A DNA stretch of 64,000 nucleotides from Thalassospira sp. (GTDB taxonomy: Bacteria; Pseudomonadota; Alphaproteobacteria; Rhodospirillales; Thalassospiraceae). The position numbers and the translations under genes were made by a program. Each line of letters opens with the position of its first letter. The first letter of the stretch is position 1. This document shows, piece after piece, positions 1 to 10,399 of the stretch. The notes below the pieces were generated by a model. That model saw only the letters and a list, made by a program, of their open reading frames with translations, was not told the origin of the DNA and searched no databases. The stretch spans positions 62,001 through 126,000 of the forward strand of contig NZ_PAQR01000008.1 of NCBI RefSeq assembly GCF_002709775.1, in the 5' to 3' direction.

Positions 1-1
1 C

Positions 2-2341
2 AAGGGCGTTCACGTGGTGACCGTGAACGACTATCTGGCCCGTCGTGACGCGGAATGGATGGGCGAGGTCTATGGCTTCCTTGGTCTGACCGTTGGCGTG
101 ATCATGCACGGCATGACCGATGACCAGCGCCGCGAAGCCTATGCGTGTGACATTACCTATGCGACCAATAACGAGCTCGGCTTTGATTATCTGCGCGATA
201 ACATGAAGTTCCGTCTCGAAGACATGGTGCAGCGCCCGTTCAACTTCGCCATCGTCGATGAAGTCGACTCGATCCTGATTGACGAAGCCCGTACCCCGCT
301 GATCATTTCCGGCCCGGCCGAAGACAGTTCGGAGCTGTATCGCGCGATTGATGCACTGATCCCGAAACTGGTTGAGGAAGACTTTGAGAAGGATGAAAAG
401 GCGCGCGCCGTCACCCTGACCGAAGAAGGCACCGAACACGCCGAACAGCTTCTGATGGAAATGGAAATCCTGACCGAAGGCACGCTTTATGACGTTGCCA
501 ACGTTCACCTTGTCCATCACGTCAACCAGGCCCTGCGGGCGCACAAGCTGTTCCAGAAAGACACCGACTATATCGTCAAGGACGACAAGGTCGTCATCAT
601 TGACGAATTCACCGGTCGTATGATGGAAGGCCGCCGCTATTCCGATGGCCTGCATCAGGCACTCGAAGCCAAGGAAAAGGTCAAGATCCAGAACGAAAAC
701 CAGACTCTGGCATCGATCACCTTCCAGAACTATTTCCGTCTGTATCCGACCCTTGCTGGCATGACCGGTACGGCGATGACCGAGGCCGAAGAATTCGAGG
801 AAATCTACAACCTTCAGGTTGTCGAAATCCCGACCCATCGCCCGATCGCCCGTAAGGATGCCGATGACGAAATCTATCGTACCGCCAATGAAAAGTGGAT
901 TGCGATCTCCGAACAGCTCGAAGACTGCCACAAACGGGGCCAGCCGGCCCTTGTCGGTACCGTCTCGATCGAGAAATCGGAAATCCTTTCGGACCTTCTG
1001 AAAAAGAAGAAAGTCCCGCACGAAGTTCTCAACGCCAAACAGCATGAACGCGAAGCATTGATCGTGGCCCAGGCCGGTGCGCCGGGTGCGATCACCATTG
1101 CGACCAACATGGCCGGCCGTGGTACCGACATCAAACTTGGCGGTAACGTCGAGATGCGTGTCGAACACGAACTGGCCAACGTCACCGACGAAGCCAAACG
1201 TGCAGCCGCGATTGAAAAGATCAAGGCAGAGGTCAAAGCCGATCAGGAAAAGGTCCTGGCGGCTGGCGGTCTGTTTGTGATCGGTACCGAACGTCACGAA
1301 TCACGCCGTGTTGATAACCAGCTGCGTGGTCGTTCCGGCCGTCAGGGTGACCCGGGTGGTTCGAAATTCTATCTCTCGCTTGAAGATGACCTGATGCGCA
1401 TCTTTGGCTCCGAGCGCATGGACAGCATGCTCCAGAAACTGGGTCTGCAGGAAGGTGAAGCGATTTACCATCCGTGGATCAACAAGGCGCTCGAAAAGGC
1501 CCAGCAGAAGGTTGAGGCCCGCAACTTCGACATTCGTAAGAACGTCCTGAAGTTTGACGATGTCATGAATGACCAGCGTAAGGTCGTTTATGAACAGCGC
1601 CGCGATCTGATGCAGGCCAAAAACGTCGCCGAAGACGTGGCCGACATGCGCGCCGAAGTCATCGAAGACATGGTCGACAAATATTGCCCGGCCAAGGTCT
1701 ATCCGGAGCAGTGGGAAACTACCAGCCTGCACGAAGAAGTCACCCGTCTTCTGGGCCTTGATCTGCCGATTGCAGATTGGGTCAAGGAAGAAGGCATCGA
1801 TCAGGAAGTCATGCGCGAACGCCTTGAAAAGGCGTCAGACGAAAAAATGGCGGCCAAGGTTGCCAACTATGGTGCTGATATCATGCGCCAGGTTGAAAAA
1901 AGCCTCGTCCTGCAGCTGCTTGATCAGTCCTGGAAAGAACATCTTCTGGCACTTGATCACCTGCGTCAGGGCATTGGCCTGCGTGCTTATGGTCAGCGTG
2001 ATCCGCTCAATGAGTTCAAGCGCGAAGCCTTTAACATGTTTGAAGCCATGCTGGTGTCGCTCCGCGAACGCGTGACCCAGATGCTCTCGCATGTCGAACT
2101 GCAATCGACCCCGCGCCCCGAAGACCTTGAAGCACGCCGTCCGCAGCAGGAAATGCACGAAAACCGTGACGAGCTTGAAGCGGCAGAACAGGGCACCGAC
2201 ACTGCTACCGTTCAGTCCCGTCAGGCATCGGGTAATGTTGACCCCAACGATCCGTCGACCTGGGGCCGCGTTGCACGTAACCAGGCTTGCCCATGCGGGT
2301 CCGGCAAGAAATACAAACATTGCCACGGTCAGCTGAGCTGA
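2..2341 (+). CDS. secA: Protein translocase subunit SecA (5' truncated by window start)
   Basis: In-frame from the first bases ([21 protein letters not shown]), [34 protein letters not shown]-terminal zinc-binding [14 protein letters not shown]. Confidence 0.97.
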   Translation, partial: KGVHVVTVNDYLARRDAEWMGEVYGFLGLTVGVIMHGMTDDQRREAYACDITYATNNELGFDYLRDNMKFRLEDMVQRPFNFAIVDEVDSILIDEARTPLIISGPAEDSSELYRAIDALIPKLVEEDFEKDEKARAVTLTEEGTEHAEQLLMEMEILTEGTLYDVANVHLVHHVNQALRAHKLFQKDTDYIVKDDKVVIIDEFTGRMMEGRRYSDGLHQALEAKEKVKIQNENQTLASITFQNYFRLYPTLAGMTGTAMTEAEEFEEIYNLQVVEIPTHRPIARKDADDEIYRTANEKWIAISEQLEDCHKRGQPALVGTVSIEKSEILSDLLKKKKVPHEVLNAKQHEREALIVAQAGAPGAITIATNMAGRGTDIKLGGNVEMRVEHELANVTDEAKRAAAIEKIKAEVKADQEKVLAAGGLFVIGTERHESRRVDNQLRGRSGRQGDPGGSKFYLSLEDDLMRIFGSERMDSMLQKLGLQEGEAIYHPWINKALEKAQQKVEARNFDIRKNVLKFDDVMNDQRKVVYEQRRDLMQAKNVAEDVADMRAEVIEDMVDKYCPAKVYPEQWETTSLHEEVTRLLGLDLPIADWVKEEGIDQEVMRERLEKASDEKMAAKVANYGADIMRQVEKSLVLQLLDQSWKEHLLALDHLRQGIGLRAYGQRDPLNEFKREAFNMFEAMLVSLRERVTQMLSHVELQSTPRPEDLEARRPQQEMHENRDELEAAEQGTDTATVQSRQASGNVDPNDPSTWGRVARNQACPCGSGKKYKHCHGQLS

Positions 2342-2362
2342 TCGAAGCTGGCAAGACGGTAT

Positions 2363-2398
2363 AAAAAGCGCGCATCTTTAAAAGGATGCGCGCTTTTT
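2363..2398. terminator. Bidirectional rho-independent terminator between convergent secA and the esterase gene
   Basis: AAAAAGCGCGCATC-tttaaaag-GATGCGCGCTTTTT, perfect stem with T-tract on both strands. Confidence 0.9.
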
Positions 2399-2403
2399 CT
2401 TTG

Positions 2404-3327
2404 TCAGTTGCTTGCGGTTGCCACCCCGGTTGGCAATGTATCGCGCAGGAACTGTTTGACTGGCCCCAACACCGCATTATCGGTTGTCAGATAAAAACCC
2501 AACGCAATCAGCGTTCCGGCATGACCGGTATCGGGAACTTCAACAAGTTCGGCCTCTGGTGCTAGTTCCGCCAGCCTGCGCGAATTGCGCGGCAACACAG
2601 TATGATCACGCGTGCCGGTAATCAGTAGCAACGGTGGCATATGCGCCAGATCCATCTCGACCGGTTGGCTGTCACGCGCGGGTGTATCGCCAAACGCATT
2701 CTGAGTTGCGGCAACATCATAGGGATAAAAATCATACGGCCCCGATAGTCCGATAATCCCGGCAATATCATCCGCATCCAGCCCGACCGGTTGCAGATAG
2801 TTCGGATCGGCCACCATATGAACCGCGTTATAGGCCCCGGCAGAATGCCCGGCCAACAGGAACGGGACGTCCCTGATCTGATCCGGGTTCTGCCCGGCAT
2901 AGTCTTTCATCTGCGCAAGTGCCGATGCCCCGTCCTCGATAAAGGCCGGGAAACGCACATCGGGCACCAACCGGTAGTCGGGAATGGCGACTGCATAGCC
3001 AAGCTCGGTAAAGCGCCGAGCGATAAAGGCATATTTCGCCCGATCTCCGGAATCCCACGACCCACCATAAAACCACACCAGAAGCGGTGCGGGCTGCATC
3101 GATGTATCCGGCAAATAAAGATCAAGAACCTGCCGCGCCTCCGGCCCATAGGGAAGCGCCGCCACATCGGGTTTGATATCGCCCGCCTGCCAGTGGTTAT
3201 AGGCAGCCAGCTTGTCACAGCCTGCCAGCAGCACCATTGCGACAAGTGAGCTGGTGGTCAGGCTCAGGATTTTCTTTGGAAACATACGGATTACGGACCA
3301 GTGCAAATTCAAATTTCGTATCTTCAA
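2404..3327 (-). CDS. Alpha/beta hydrolase (esterase/carboxylesterase-like), putative lipoprotein
   Basis: Lipobox-like LLAGC; LLVWFYGGSWDSGDR oxyanion region; GHSAGAYN nucleophile elbow; late D and H (GTRDHT, DTGHAG). Confidence 0.85.
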   Translation of the reverse strand: MKIRNLNLHWSVIRMFPKKILSLTTSSLVAMVLLAGCDKLAAYNHWQAGDIKPDVAALPYGPEARQVLDLYLPDTSMQPAPLLVWFYGGSWDSGDRAKYAFIARRFTELGYAVAIPDYRLVPDVRFPAFIEDGASALAQMKDYAGQNPDQIRDVPFLLAGHSAGAYNAVHMVADPNYLQPVGLDADDIAGIIGLSGPYDFYPYDVAATQNAFGDTPARDSQPVEMDLAHMPPLLLITGTRDHTVLPRNSRRLAELAPEAELVEVPDTGHAGTLIALGFYLTTDNAVLGPVKQFLRDTLPTGVATASN

Positions 3328-3525
3328 TACGTTAGCCGATCACGATCCGTTTAAAACAATTCTTTCGATATCCGCGGGAATCACACAAGCGTGTCTTTGC
3401 GGCAACCAACCAAAGCGTGTAAAGCCAGCTATCCAATGCGTATTATTGGGGCCTGTGTTTATCAGTCCTTAATGGCCTGCTCCTAGACTTTTCGCGCGAA
3501 TTACAATTACGGAGATCCAGTAAAA

Positions 3526-5568
3526 GTGTCCTCTTTTGATCAACTGTCCAAGCGTGCCAAAAAGCTGGAAAAACAGGGCCAGATCGATGAGGCCATCAAG
3601 CTTTATGAACTGTTTCTTCAAGACTTCCCGAAAAACACACGTGCAAAGGCAGCACTTGAAAAGTTGCAGGATGCCAAATCGGGTGCTGGCATGTCGGCCC
3701 AGCAGGCTTTTGTAAAAGCCAGGGAATTCATTGATCAGGGCGCATATGCAAAGGGCATCGAACTCGCCCAGAAACTGGTCGAGGGCGCACCGGACAGTGC
3801 CCAGGTGTGGAACCTTTTGGGACTTGGCTACTCCAGAAATCAGAACCCGGTAGAAGCCGAAAGGTGCCTGCGCAAAGCCATAGATCTCGATAAAAACTTT
3901 GGCATGGCCTGGGTCAATATCGCGACATTGTTTTCCGAGCAGAACAGGTACGAACTAGCTCTGCAAGCCTTTCAGAATGCCAGGTATCTTGAACCTGAGA
4001 ACGCAGGGGTTCTGTGTGCCATCGGTGGCGTTCTGTTGGAAATGGGGCGCTTGGACGAAGCCGAAAAGTTCTGTGTGCAGGCCATTAAGAACGATCCGGA
4101 GCTGGCCAAACCATATCAAAATCTTGGTATTATCCTGTATCGCAATAAGAAGCGCGGCGCTGCCAAACAGGCGTTCGAGCAAGTTGCGAAACTCCGCCCG
4201 AATAATATGACCGCACTTTCCGACTTTCTTCATGCGCGCGCGCAAATCTGTGACTGGGATCCGCTCGCACCCGAATTCCAAAATGTTAAGCCAATTGGAA
4301 AGCCGGGAAATTCGGTATCGCCATTTTCCTTACTGCATTTTGAGGACGATCCATACGCGCAGAAAAAACGCTCGGAAAACCGGGCGCAGGAACTTGCCGT
4401 GCGTGATCCCGTTAAACAGTTTCCGCGCCCTGCAGCGCGCCCTGAAAAACTGAAGATCGGTTATTTCTCTGCTGATTTTCACAATCATGCGACGCTTTCC
4501 CTGATGATGGGGCTTTTCGGCGCGCACGATAGAAGCCGCTTTGAAATTCACGCCTACAGCTATGGCAGCGTGACCGATGGTTGGCGCCGTGGTCAGCTCC
4601 AAAAACTGGTTGATTACAACTGGGATGTCCGCAATGCGTCCGATGCGGAAATTGTTCAGCACGCCCGTGACCAGGGGGTCGATATTGCGATCGATCTCAA
4701 GGGCTATACCCAGAACGGACGACCGCAACTATTTGCCCCGCGGATGGCGCCGATCCAGATCAACTATGTTGGTTATCCCGGAACGTTGGGGGCCGATTAT
4801 ATCGACTATCTGATCGCTGATCACACCATCATTCCCGACGACTACAAAAACGCCTGTTCCGAAAGAATCATCTATATGCCGCATTGCTATCAGCCAAATG
4901 ATGGCGGTCGCGAGTTTCCGGAAAATAAACAAACCCGAAGCGAGCTCGGCTTGCCTGAAGATGGTTTTGTCTTCTGTTCGTTTAATGCCAATTACAAGAT
5001 TTCGCCGCGTGAGTTTGATATCTGGATGCGGCTTCTTAATAAGGTCGATGGCTCTGTGCTGTGGCTGTTTGAAGGAAGCGAAGACGCAATGCTCAACCTT
5101 CAAAAAGAAGCTGGAAAACGTGGTGTCGATCCAGCGCGCCTCGTGTTCGCAGGATACCTGCCAGAAGCAAAGCACCTTTCCCGCCACAAACATGCCGATC
5201 TGTTCCTTGATACCTTCAATGTGAACGCGCATACGACGGCAAGTGATGCGCTCTGGACCGGGTTGCCGCTGGTGACCTTGCCCGGCAGACAGTTCGCCGC
5301 CCGTGTGGCAGCAAGCGTCTTAAAGGCCGCAAACCTTCCCGAGCTGATTGCCAAATCCGAAGAAGATTACGAGGCCATCGCCCTTGATCTGGCGCTTCAT
5401 CCGGAAAAGCTGGCTGCCATGAAGGCCAAGGTGGCGGAAAACGTAAAAGCCTGTCCGCTGTTTGACACCAAAACATATACCCTTGATCTCGAGCGGGGCT
5501 ATGACGCAGCCTATGAGCGCTATCTCGCGGGCAAGGCTCCTGCAGACATTGACCTTGCAAGTTCGTAA
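3526..5568 (+). CDS. TPR-repeat O-linked N-acetylglucosaminyltransferase (SPINDLY/OGT, Glyco_transf_41-like)
   Basis: N-terminal TPRs, then KIGYFSADFHNHATLSLMMGLF, INYVGYPGTLGADYIDYLIAD, FCSFNANYKISPREFDIWMRLL, HTTASDALWTGLPLVTLPG. Confidence 0.9.
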   Translation: MSSFDQLSKRAKKLEKQGQIDEAIKLYELFLQDFPKNTRAKAALEKLQDAKSGAGMSAQQAFVKAREFIDQGAYAKGIELAQKLVEGAPDSAQVWNLLGLGYSRNQNPVEAERCLRKAIDLDKNFGMAWVNIATLFSEQNRYELALQAFQNARYLEPENAGVLCAIGGVLLEMGRLDEAEKFCVQAIKNDPELAKPYQNLGIILYRNKKRGAAKQAFEQVAKLRPNNMTALSDFLHARAQICDWDPLAPEFQNVKPIGKPGNSVSPFSLLHFEDDPYAQKKRSENRAQELAVRDPVKQFPRPAARPEKLKIGYFSADFHNHATLSLMMGLFGAHDRSRFEIHAYSYGSVTDGWRRGQLQKLVDYNWDVRNASDAEIVQHARDQGVDIAIDLKGYTQNGRPQLFAPRMAPIQINYVGYPGTLGADYIDYLIADHTIIPDDYKNACSERIIYMPHCYQPNDGGREFPENKQTRSELGLPEDGFVFCSFNANYKISPREFDIWMRLLNKVDGSVLWLFEGSEDAMLNLQKEAGKRGVDPARLVFAGYLPEAKHLSRHKHADLFLDTFNVNAHTTASDALWTGLPLVTLPGRQFAARVAASVLKAANLPELIAKSEEDYEAIALDLALHPEKLAAMKAKVAENVKACPLFDTKTYTLDLERGYDAAYERYLAGKAPADIDLASS

Positions 5569-5607
5569 CATACTGGCGAATTTTGATCCGGGAATGGGGA
5601 AGACGTT

Positions 5608-7482
5608 TTGAGCACGGCGATGGAAAAGGTGGTGGCGCGCATTGAAAAGGCCATGCGCAGCAATGATCCTGATCTGGCGATCTCCATTTGCAAAGAACAG
5701 CTGAAAACGAATTCCAATGCAGTCGTGCTTTGGGACCTTTTGGCAAATGCCCATTTCCTGAAAAAGGACTATGTTGAGGCCGCGCAGAGCTTTGAGAAGG
5801 TTGTTGAACTTGCACCGCAAAGCCCGAAATCCCATCAGAACCTTGGCATGTTTTATCAAAGCATCGGCAAGTTCAACGAAGCACTGCAATGCTTTCAGCG
5901 TGCGGTAAACTGTGATGCCAACTATGCACTAGCCTATAACAGTGCAGGCAATGTTCTGCTGAAGGTGGGGCAGGTTGACACAGCACTACAGTATTTTGCC
6001 AAGGCGCTTCAGCTCGATCCTCAACTTGCCGACGCCTATAGCAACATGGGCAAAGCTTTCTTCATCAAGGGTCATTTGCAGGCCGCGGCCCAAGGATACG
6101 CCAAGGCGTATTCTATTGCCCCCACGATGAAAAGTGCTCTGACCAATCAGTATTACACCATGGCAATGATGTGTGACTGGTCCGGGTTTGAAGCCTTTTC
6201 GCGTGCCGCCGATACATTGGGCGTTGAGGGGGAAGTCGTTTCACCATTTCCGCTGTTAAAACTCGAAGACGTACCGGAACGGCAATTGCTCAGAAGCCAG
6301 CGTCTGGTGATGGTTAATTTCGGTCGCGGTACCCAATGGCAGTTGCCCCGCCCAGCCAAACGGCCGGCTAAGCTGCGCATCGGTTATTTTTCCGCCGATT
6401 TTCAGGATCACGCGACGCTTTCGCTGATGATGGGGCTTCTGCGCCATCATGATCACGACAAGTTTGAAATTCATGCCTTTTCATATGGCCTGATCAAGGA
6501 AAGCCAAAGCCTTGATCAGGCAAAAGGTTACTTTGAAAGTTTCTCCGATGTTGAGCGGGCATCGGATGACGCGATTGTCGCACTTGCGCGCGAAAAGAAG
6601 ATTGATATCGCGGTTGATCTCAAAGGCCATACAAAACTGGGCCGGATCGGCATTTTCGCGCGCCGTGCCGCTCCGCTTCAGATCAACTATCTTGGCAACC
6701 CGGGGACCATCGGGGCCCACTTCATCGACTATATGGTCGTTGATAAGGTCACGGTTCCCGAAACGCACAAACAGTATCTCTCGGAAAAGCCGATCTATCT
6801 GCCGCACTGTTATCAGCCCAACGATGATCAGCGTCTCATCCCCGAAACGAACACGACGCGCGCTGATTTCGGCCTGCCGGATGACGGGTTCGTTTTCTGT
6901 AGTTTCAACAACACCTACAAGATCTCCCCGCGTGAATTCGATATCTGGATGCGGCTCCTAAAACAGGTTGAAGGGTCGGTTCTGTGGTTGTTCAAGGGCA
7001 ATGATTACGCAGCGCAAAACTTGCGTAATGAGGCACAAAAACGTGGTGTCGATCCGGATCGTTTGGTCTTTGCCGAAAAACTGTCACCAGCGGAACACCT
7101 TGCCCGCCACAAACATGGCGACCTGTTGCTTGATACCTTTAACGTCAATGCCCACACGACGGCGAGTGACGCGCTTTGGGCAGGTTTGCCGCTTGTGACC
7201 CTGCCGGGCGAACAATTTGCGGCGCGGGTGGCGGCAAGTATCCTTCATGCGGCAAACCTGCCGGAACTGATTGCAAAGGACGAAGCCGAGTACGAGGCCA
7301 TCGCTCTTGATCTGGCGCGTAACCCCGAAAAAATCGCGGCCTTGAAGCAGAAGGTGAAGGATCAAAGCAAAACCTGCCCGCTGTTTGATTCCGAAGGCTA
7401 CACCCGCGATCTCGAAGCCGGGTATGAAGCGGCGTATGATCGATACCTCAAGGGATTGGCACCTGATGACATTGAAGTTTGA
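5608..7482 (+). CDS. TPR-repeat O-linked N-acetylglucosaminyltransferase, tandem paralogue of the preceding gene
   Basis: Same catalytic-region signatures (RIGYFSADFQDHATLSLMMGLL, INYLGNPGTIGAHFIDYMVVD, HTTASDALWAGLPLVTLPG) with a divergent N-terminal TPR region. Confidence 0.9.
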   Translation: MSTAMEKVVARIEKAMRSNDPDLAISICKEQLKTNSNAVVLWDLLANAHFLKKDYVEAAQSFEKVVELAPQSPKSHQNLGMFYQSIGKFNEALQCFQRAVNCDANYALAYNSAGNVLLKVGQVDTALQYFAKALQLDPQLADAYSNMGKAFFIKGHLQAAAQGYAKAYSIAPTMKSALTNQYYTMAMMCDWSGFEAFSRAADTLGVEGEVVSPFPLLKLEDVPERQLLRSQRLVMVNFGRGTQWQLPRPAKRPAKLRIGYFSADFQDHATLSLMMGLLRHHDHDKFEIHAFSYGLIKESQSLDQAKGYFESFSDVERASDDAIVALAREKKIDIAVDLKGHTKLGRIGIFARRAAPLQINYLGNPGTIGAHFIDYMVVDKVTVPETHKQYLSEKPIYLPHCYQPNDDQRLIPETNTTRADFGLPDDGFVFCSFNNTYKISPREFDIWMRLLKQVEGSVLWLFKGNDYAAQNLRNEAQKRGVDPDRLVFAEKLSPAEHLARHKHGDLLLDTFNVNAHTTASDALWAGLPLVTLPGEQFAARVAASILHAANLPELIAKDEAEYEAIALDLARNPEKIAALKQKVKDQSKTCPLFDSEGYTRDLEAGYEAAYDRYLKGLAPDDIEV

Positions 7483-7537
7483 TGGCGCGATGCTTTCAGC
7501 TCTTGGCGAAGGTTTGATGGCGCGATAAAACAGTGCC

Positions 7538-7999
7538 ATGACAATAGAACAACCAGATAAAGGCTGCATGTCGGTTGACCTGCGCCAGGGCAAAATCCCG
7601 GAAAAAACCGTGTTCGTCAGTGCCGTCGCACTGGTCGACATTGATCATCGCGTGCTGATCGCCCAGCGCCCGGAAGGCAAATCCATGGCAGGCCTGTGGG
7701 AATTCCCCGGTGGCAAGGTCGAGGCCGGGGAAACACCCGAAATGGCGCTTGTGCGCGAGCTCAAGGAAGAGCTTGGCATTGATATCACCGAAAGCTGCCT
7801 GGCGCCCTTTACCTTTGCGTCCTTCACCTATGATGATTTCCATCTGATGATGCCGCTTTATCTCTGCCGCGTCTGGAAAGGCGAAATTACGCCGATGGAA
7901 GGCCAGCAGGTGAAATGGGTGCGCCCGGTGCGTCTCGGCGATTATCCGATGCCGCCGGCTGATGTGCCGCTTGTGGCAATGCTGCGCGATTTCCTGTGA
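7538..7999 (+). CDS. mutT: NUDIX hydrolase, 8-oxo-dGTP diphosphatase (MutT-like)
   Basis: Nudix box GGKVEAGETPEMALVRELKEELGI. Confidence 0.9.
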   Translation: MTIEQPDKGCMSVDLRQGKIPEKTVFVSAVALVDIDHRVLIAQRPEGKSMAGLWEFPGGKVEAGETPEMALVRELKEELGIDITESCLAPFTFASFTYDDFHLMMPLYLCRVWKGEITPMEGQQVKWVRPVRLGDYPMPPADVPLVAMLRDFL

Positions 8000-8061
8000 G
8001 CCAGCTGCATCGTTGTGGCGTATGGTTCAGGGCAAAAGAATTTGAATGATGTTGTGGGGTT

Positions 8062-8823
8062 ATGATGTCTGATCCGGTCCGTGCCTGCCTGATTATTATC
8101 GGCAATGAAATCCTGTCTGGCCGCACCCATGACAAGAACCTGCCCTATCTGGCGGAAGAGCTGAATACGCTTGGCGTGCGTCTGGCCGAAACCCGCGTGA
8201 TCCCCGACATCGAAGACACCATCATTGCCACGGTCAATGAATGCCGGGCAAAGTTTGATTATGTCTTCACCACCGGCGGCATCGGTCCGACCCATGACGA
8301 CATCACGTCTGAATGTGTCGCCAAGGCATTTGGCGTTGAGATTGAGCTGAATGCCGACGCACACGAATTGCTCAAAAGCCATTATGAAAACCCCGAAGAC
8401 CTCAATGAAGCCCGCCTGCGTATGGCGCGCATTCCGGTCGGGGCGGAACTGGTACAAAACCCTATCTCCAAGGCACCGGGTTTCCGCATGGAAAATGTCT
8501 ATGTCATGGCCGGCGTGCCGATGATCATGCAGGCCATGTTCCAGGGCATCAAGCATCAGTTGATCGGCGGCAAGCCGATGGTGTCGCGTTCTGTCGGGGG
8601 TTACATCCCTGAAGGCACGATCGCCAAGGTGCTGGCCGAAATTCAGGGCGATTTCCCTGCAACCGATATCGGGTCCTATCCGTTCCTGCGCGAAGGCAAA
8701 CTTGGCACCACATTGGTGGTGCGCGGCGAAGAGCCCGACGACGTCAATCAGGCGTCAGAGCGCATTCGCCTTGCCATCATCGAAGGCGGCAAGGACGTGA
8801 TCGAAGATACCGGCGCTGTTTGA
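8062..8823 (+). CDS. Competence/damage-inducible CinA N-terminal-like (molybdopterin-binding domain) protein
   Basis: IIGNEILSGRTHDKN, TTGGIGPTHDDITSE, AGVPMIMQAMF. Confidence 0.88.
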   Translation: MMSDPVRACLIIIGNEILSGRTHDKNLPYLAEELNTLGVRLAETRVIPDIEDTIIATVNECRAKFDYVFTTGGIGPTHDDITSECVAKAFGVEIELNADAHELLKSHYENPEDLNEARLRMARIPVGAELVQNPISKAPGFRMENVYVMAGVPMIMQAMFQGIKHQLIGGKPMVSRSVGGYIPEGTIAKVLAEIQGDFPATDIGSYPFLREGKLGTTLVVRGEEPDDVNQASERIRLAIIEGGKDVIEDTGAV

Positions 8824-8893
8824 TTGCGTTTGGTCAAGGTAATCACCAAACACTGCGTCTAGAATTGTTCTGACCTTTTGACGGGAAGAGAAC

Positions 8894-9238
8894 ATGACTG
8901 ACCAGAACCACGATCCGCATCATGAAGCGCGCAACAGTCAGGCCGCGCGCGAAGCACGCTCGATTGTGAAATTCATGATCGAACACACGGCCTATGGCGG
9001 GTTCGGCGCACTGGTCTTCGGAGCACTGGTGTTATTCTTCGATATCGGAGGGATCTACACCTTGGCGATGTCGTCGCGTGATGCGCCGATCTTTATCTTC
9101 CTGTTGTTCTTTGGTCTGTTTGTGACCTTTGGCGGCATCAGCCTTGGCATCGGCATCATGACCATGGGCGGTTTTTCCGATGATGACCGCTACCGCGATG
9201 AACGCACCCGCAATCGCAATTCAGGTGACCGGTATTAA
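8894..9238 (+). CDS. Hypothetical small membrane protein
   Basis: 114-aa ORF with two hydrophobic segments and charged termini; GGGAAGAGAAC upstream of the start. Confidence 0.7.
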   Translation: MTDQNHDPHHEARNSQAAREARSIVKFMIEHTAYGGFGALVFGALVLFFDIGGIYTLAMSSRDAPIFIFLLFFGLFVTFGGISLGIGIMTMGGFSDDDRYRDERTRNRNSGDRY

Positions 9239-9239
9239 A

Positions 9240-9264
9240 AAAGGCGCCAACCTGTGGCGCCTTT
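9240..9264. terminator. Bidirectional terminator-like hairpin between convergent genes
   Basis: AAAGGCGCCA-acctg-TGGCGCCTTT. Confidence 0.75.
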
Positions 9265-9285
9265 CGTTGGGTATGCTGATCGGCC

Positions 9286-9540
9286 TTATGGCCGGTCCGT
9301 GCCGGACTTCTTGGCAATCACGCGCGCGACCAGCATGCCGATGATCCAGCCCGCCAGCGGCACGATAAAGATATAATCAAACAGAGGGTGGCTTGAATCG
9401 CCGCCCGATGCCGCCAGAATGAACCCGACCCAGCCCGCGGTCAGAAGATAGCCCATGATCTTGAAATAGACCCCGTTCGACAGGCCCTTTTTCTGTGGCG
9501 GCTGCTCGGGGTTGTTCGGGTGGCCTTGTTCGCCAGACAT
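9286..9540 (-). CDS. Hypothetical small membrane protein
   Basis: 84-aa ORF with two TM-like segments (YFKIMGYLLTAGWVGFILAAS; YIFIVPLAGWIIGMLVARVIA). Confidence 0.7.
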   Translation of the reverse strand: MSGEQGHPNNPEQPPQKKGLSNGVYFKIMGYLLTAGWVGFILAASGGDSSHPLFDYIFIVPLAGWIIGMLVARVIAKKSGTDRP

Positions 9541-9576
9541 TCTGTCTTCCTTGTGTTTCGAAATCTGTTTTGCCGA

Positions 9577-10263
9577 TCAGCGTTCAAGTGTGAGCGCGTC
9601 GGGATCAATGCGATCCTGCCAGCCTTCGCGCACCAGTTCGGGTACGACGTGATCCTGTTCCGGATAGCCGATGCAAAGATAGGCAATCAGTCGCCAGTGA
9701 TCGGGTACATCAAGTGTCTTGCCAACAACATCGGGTTCAAGGATTGAAACCCAGCCAACCCCGATGCCCTTGACGCGCGCGGCCAGCCACAGCAACTGCA
9801 CCGCCGCCACAGCCGAATAATCAAGCATTTCGGGCATGGTCTTGCGGCCCAGCCCCATGCCGGCTTCGGTTTCTTCATCGGCAAAGACGGCCAACTGCAC
9901 CGGCGCCTGATCCATGCCCTGAAGCTTAAGCGACGCATAAAGCTTGGCCCGTTCGCCGTGATAGTCGTTCAGCGCCTCGTTATTGGCGCGCTCGAAACTG
10001 TCGCGGATTGATTTGCGGCGCTCGGGATCATTGACCTTCACAAAGCGCCACGGCTGACAATTACCAACCGACGGTGCCAAACAGGCTTCCTTGATCAGAT
10101 CGTCGATGTCTTCCTGCGGGATCGGGTCGGTGCGAAAACGCCGAACATCACGCCGCCACAGCAACAAATCAATGAACTGCTTCTGGAAGGCCTTGTCGAA
10201 AACCGGCGGCGTCGGATCGTTGTCCTGTGCACTGTTTGCGGCAATCTGATCTGGTTTGGTCAT
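9577..10263 (-). CDS. bluB: 5,6-dimethylbenzimidazole synthase (BluB-like nitroreductase family)
   Basis: RRDVRRFRTDPIP, CLAPSVGNCQPWRFV, GIGVGWVSILEP, YLCIGYPEQ. Confidence 0.88.
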   Translation of the reverse strand: MTKPDQIAANSAQDNDPTPPVFDKAFQKQFIDLLLWRRDVRRFRTDPIPQEDIDDLIKEACLAPSVGNCQPWRFVKVNDPERRKSIRDSFERANNEALNDYHGERAKLYASLKLQGMDQAPVQLAVFADEETEAGMGLGRKTMPEMLDYSAVAAVQLLWLAARVKGIGVGWVSILEPDVVGKTLDVPDHWRLIAYLCIGYPEQDHVVPELVREGWQDRIDPDALTLER

Positions 10264-10399
10264 GGCGCGGGCCTGATGGAATTGCGGGGTAACGTTATTT
10301 GTTGTGCACCCTACCTGTCAGCGCCGATCTCGCCAATAGCAAGATGATGCCGTGATGCGAATGCGGTCACATTTTGCGCAAGCATTCGGCTGGTTGCGC

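Noticed and set aside
10264-10399. Cobalamin riboswitch upstream of bluB
   Set aside because: Looked for a B12-box-like element on the minus strand; none visible in the short intergenic sequence.
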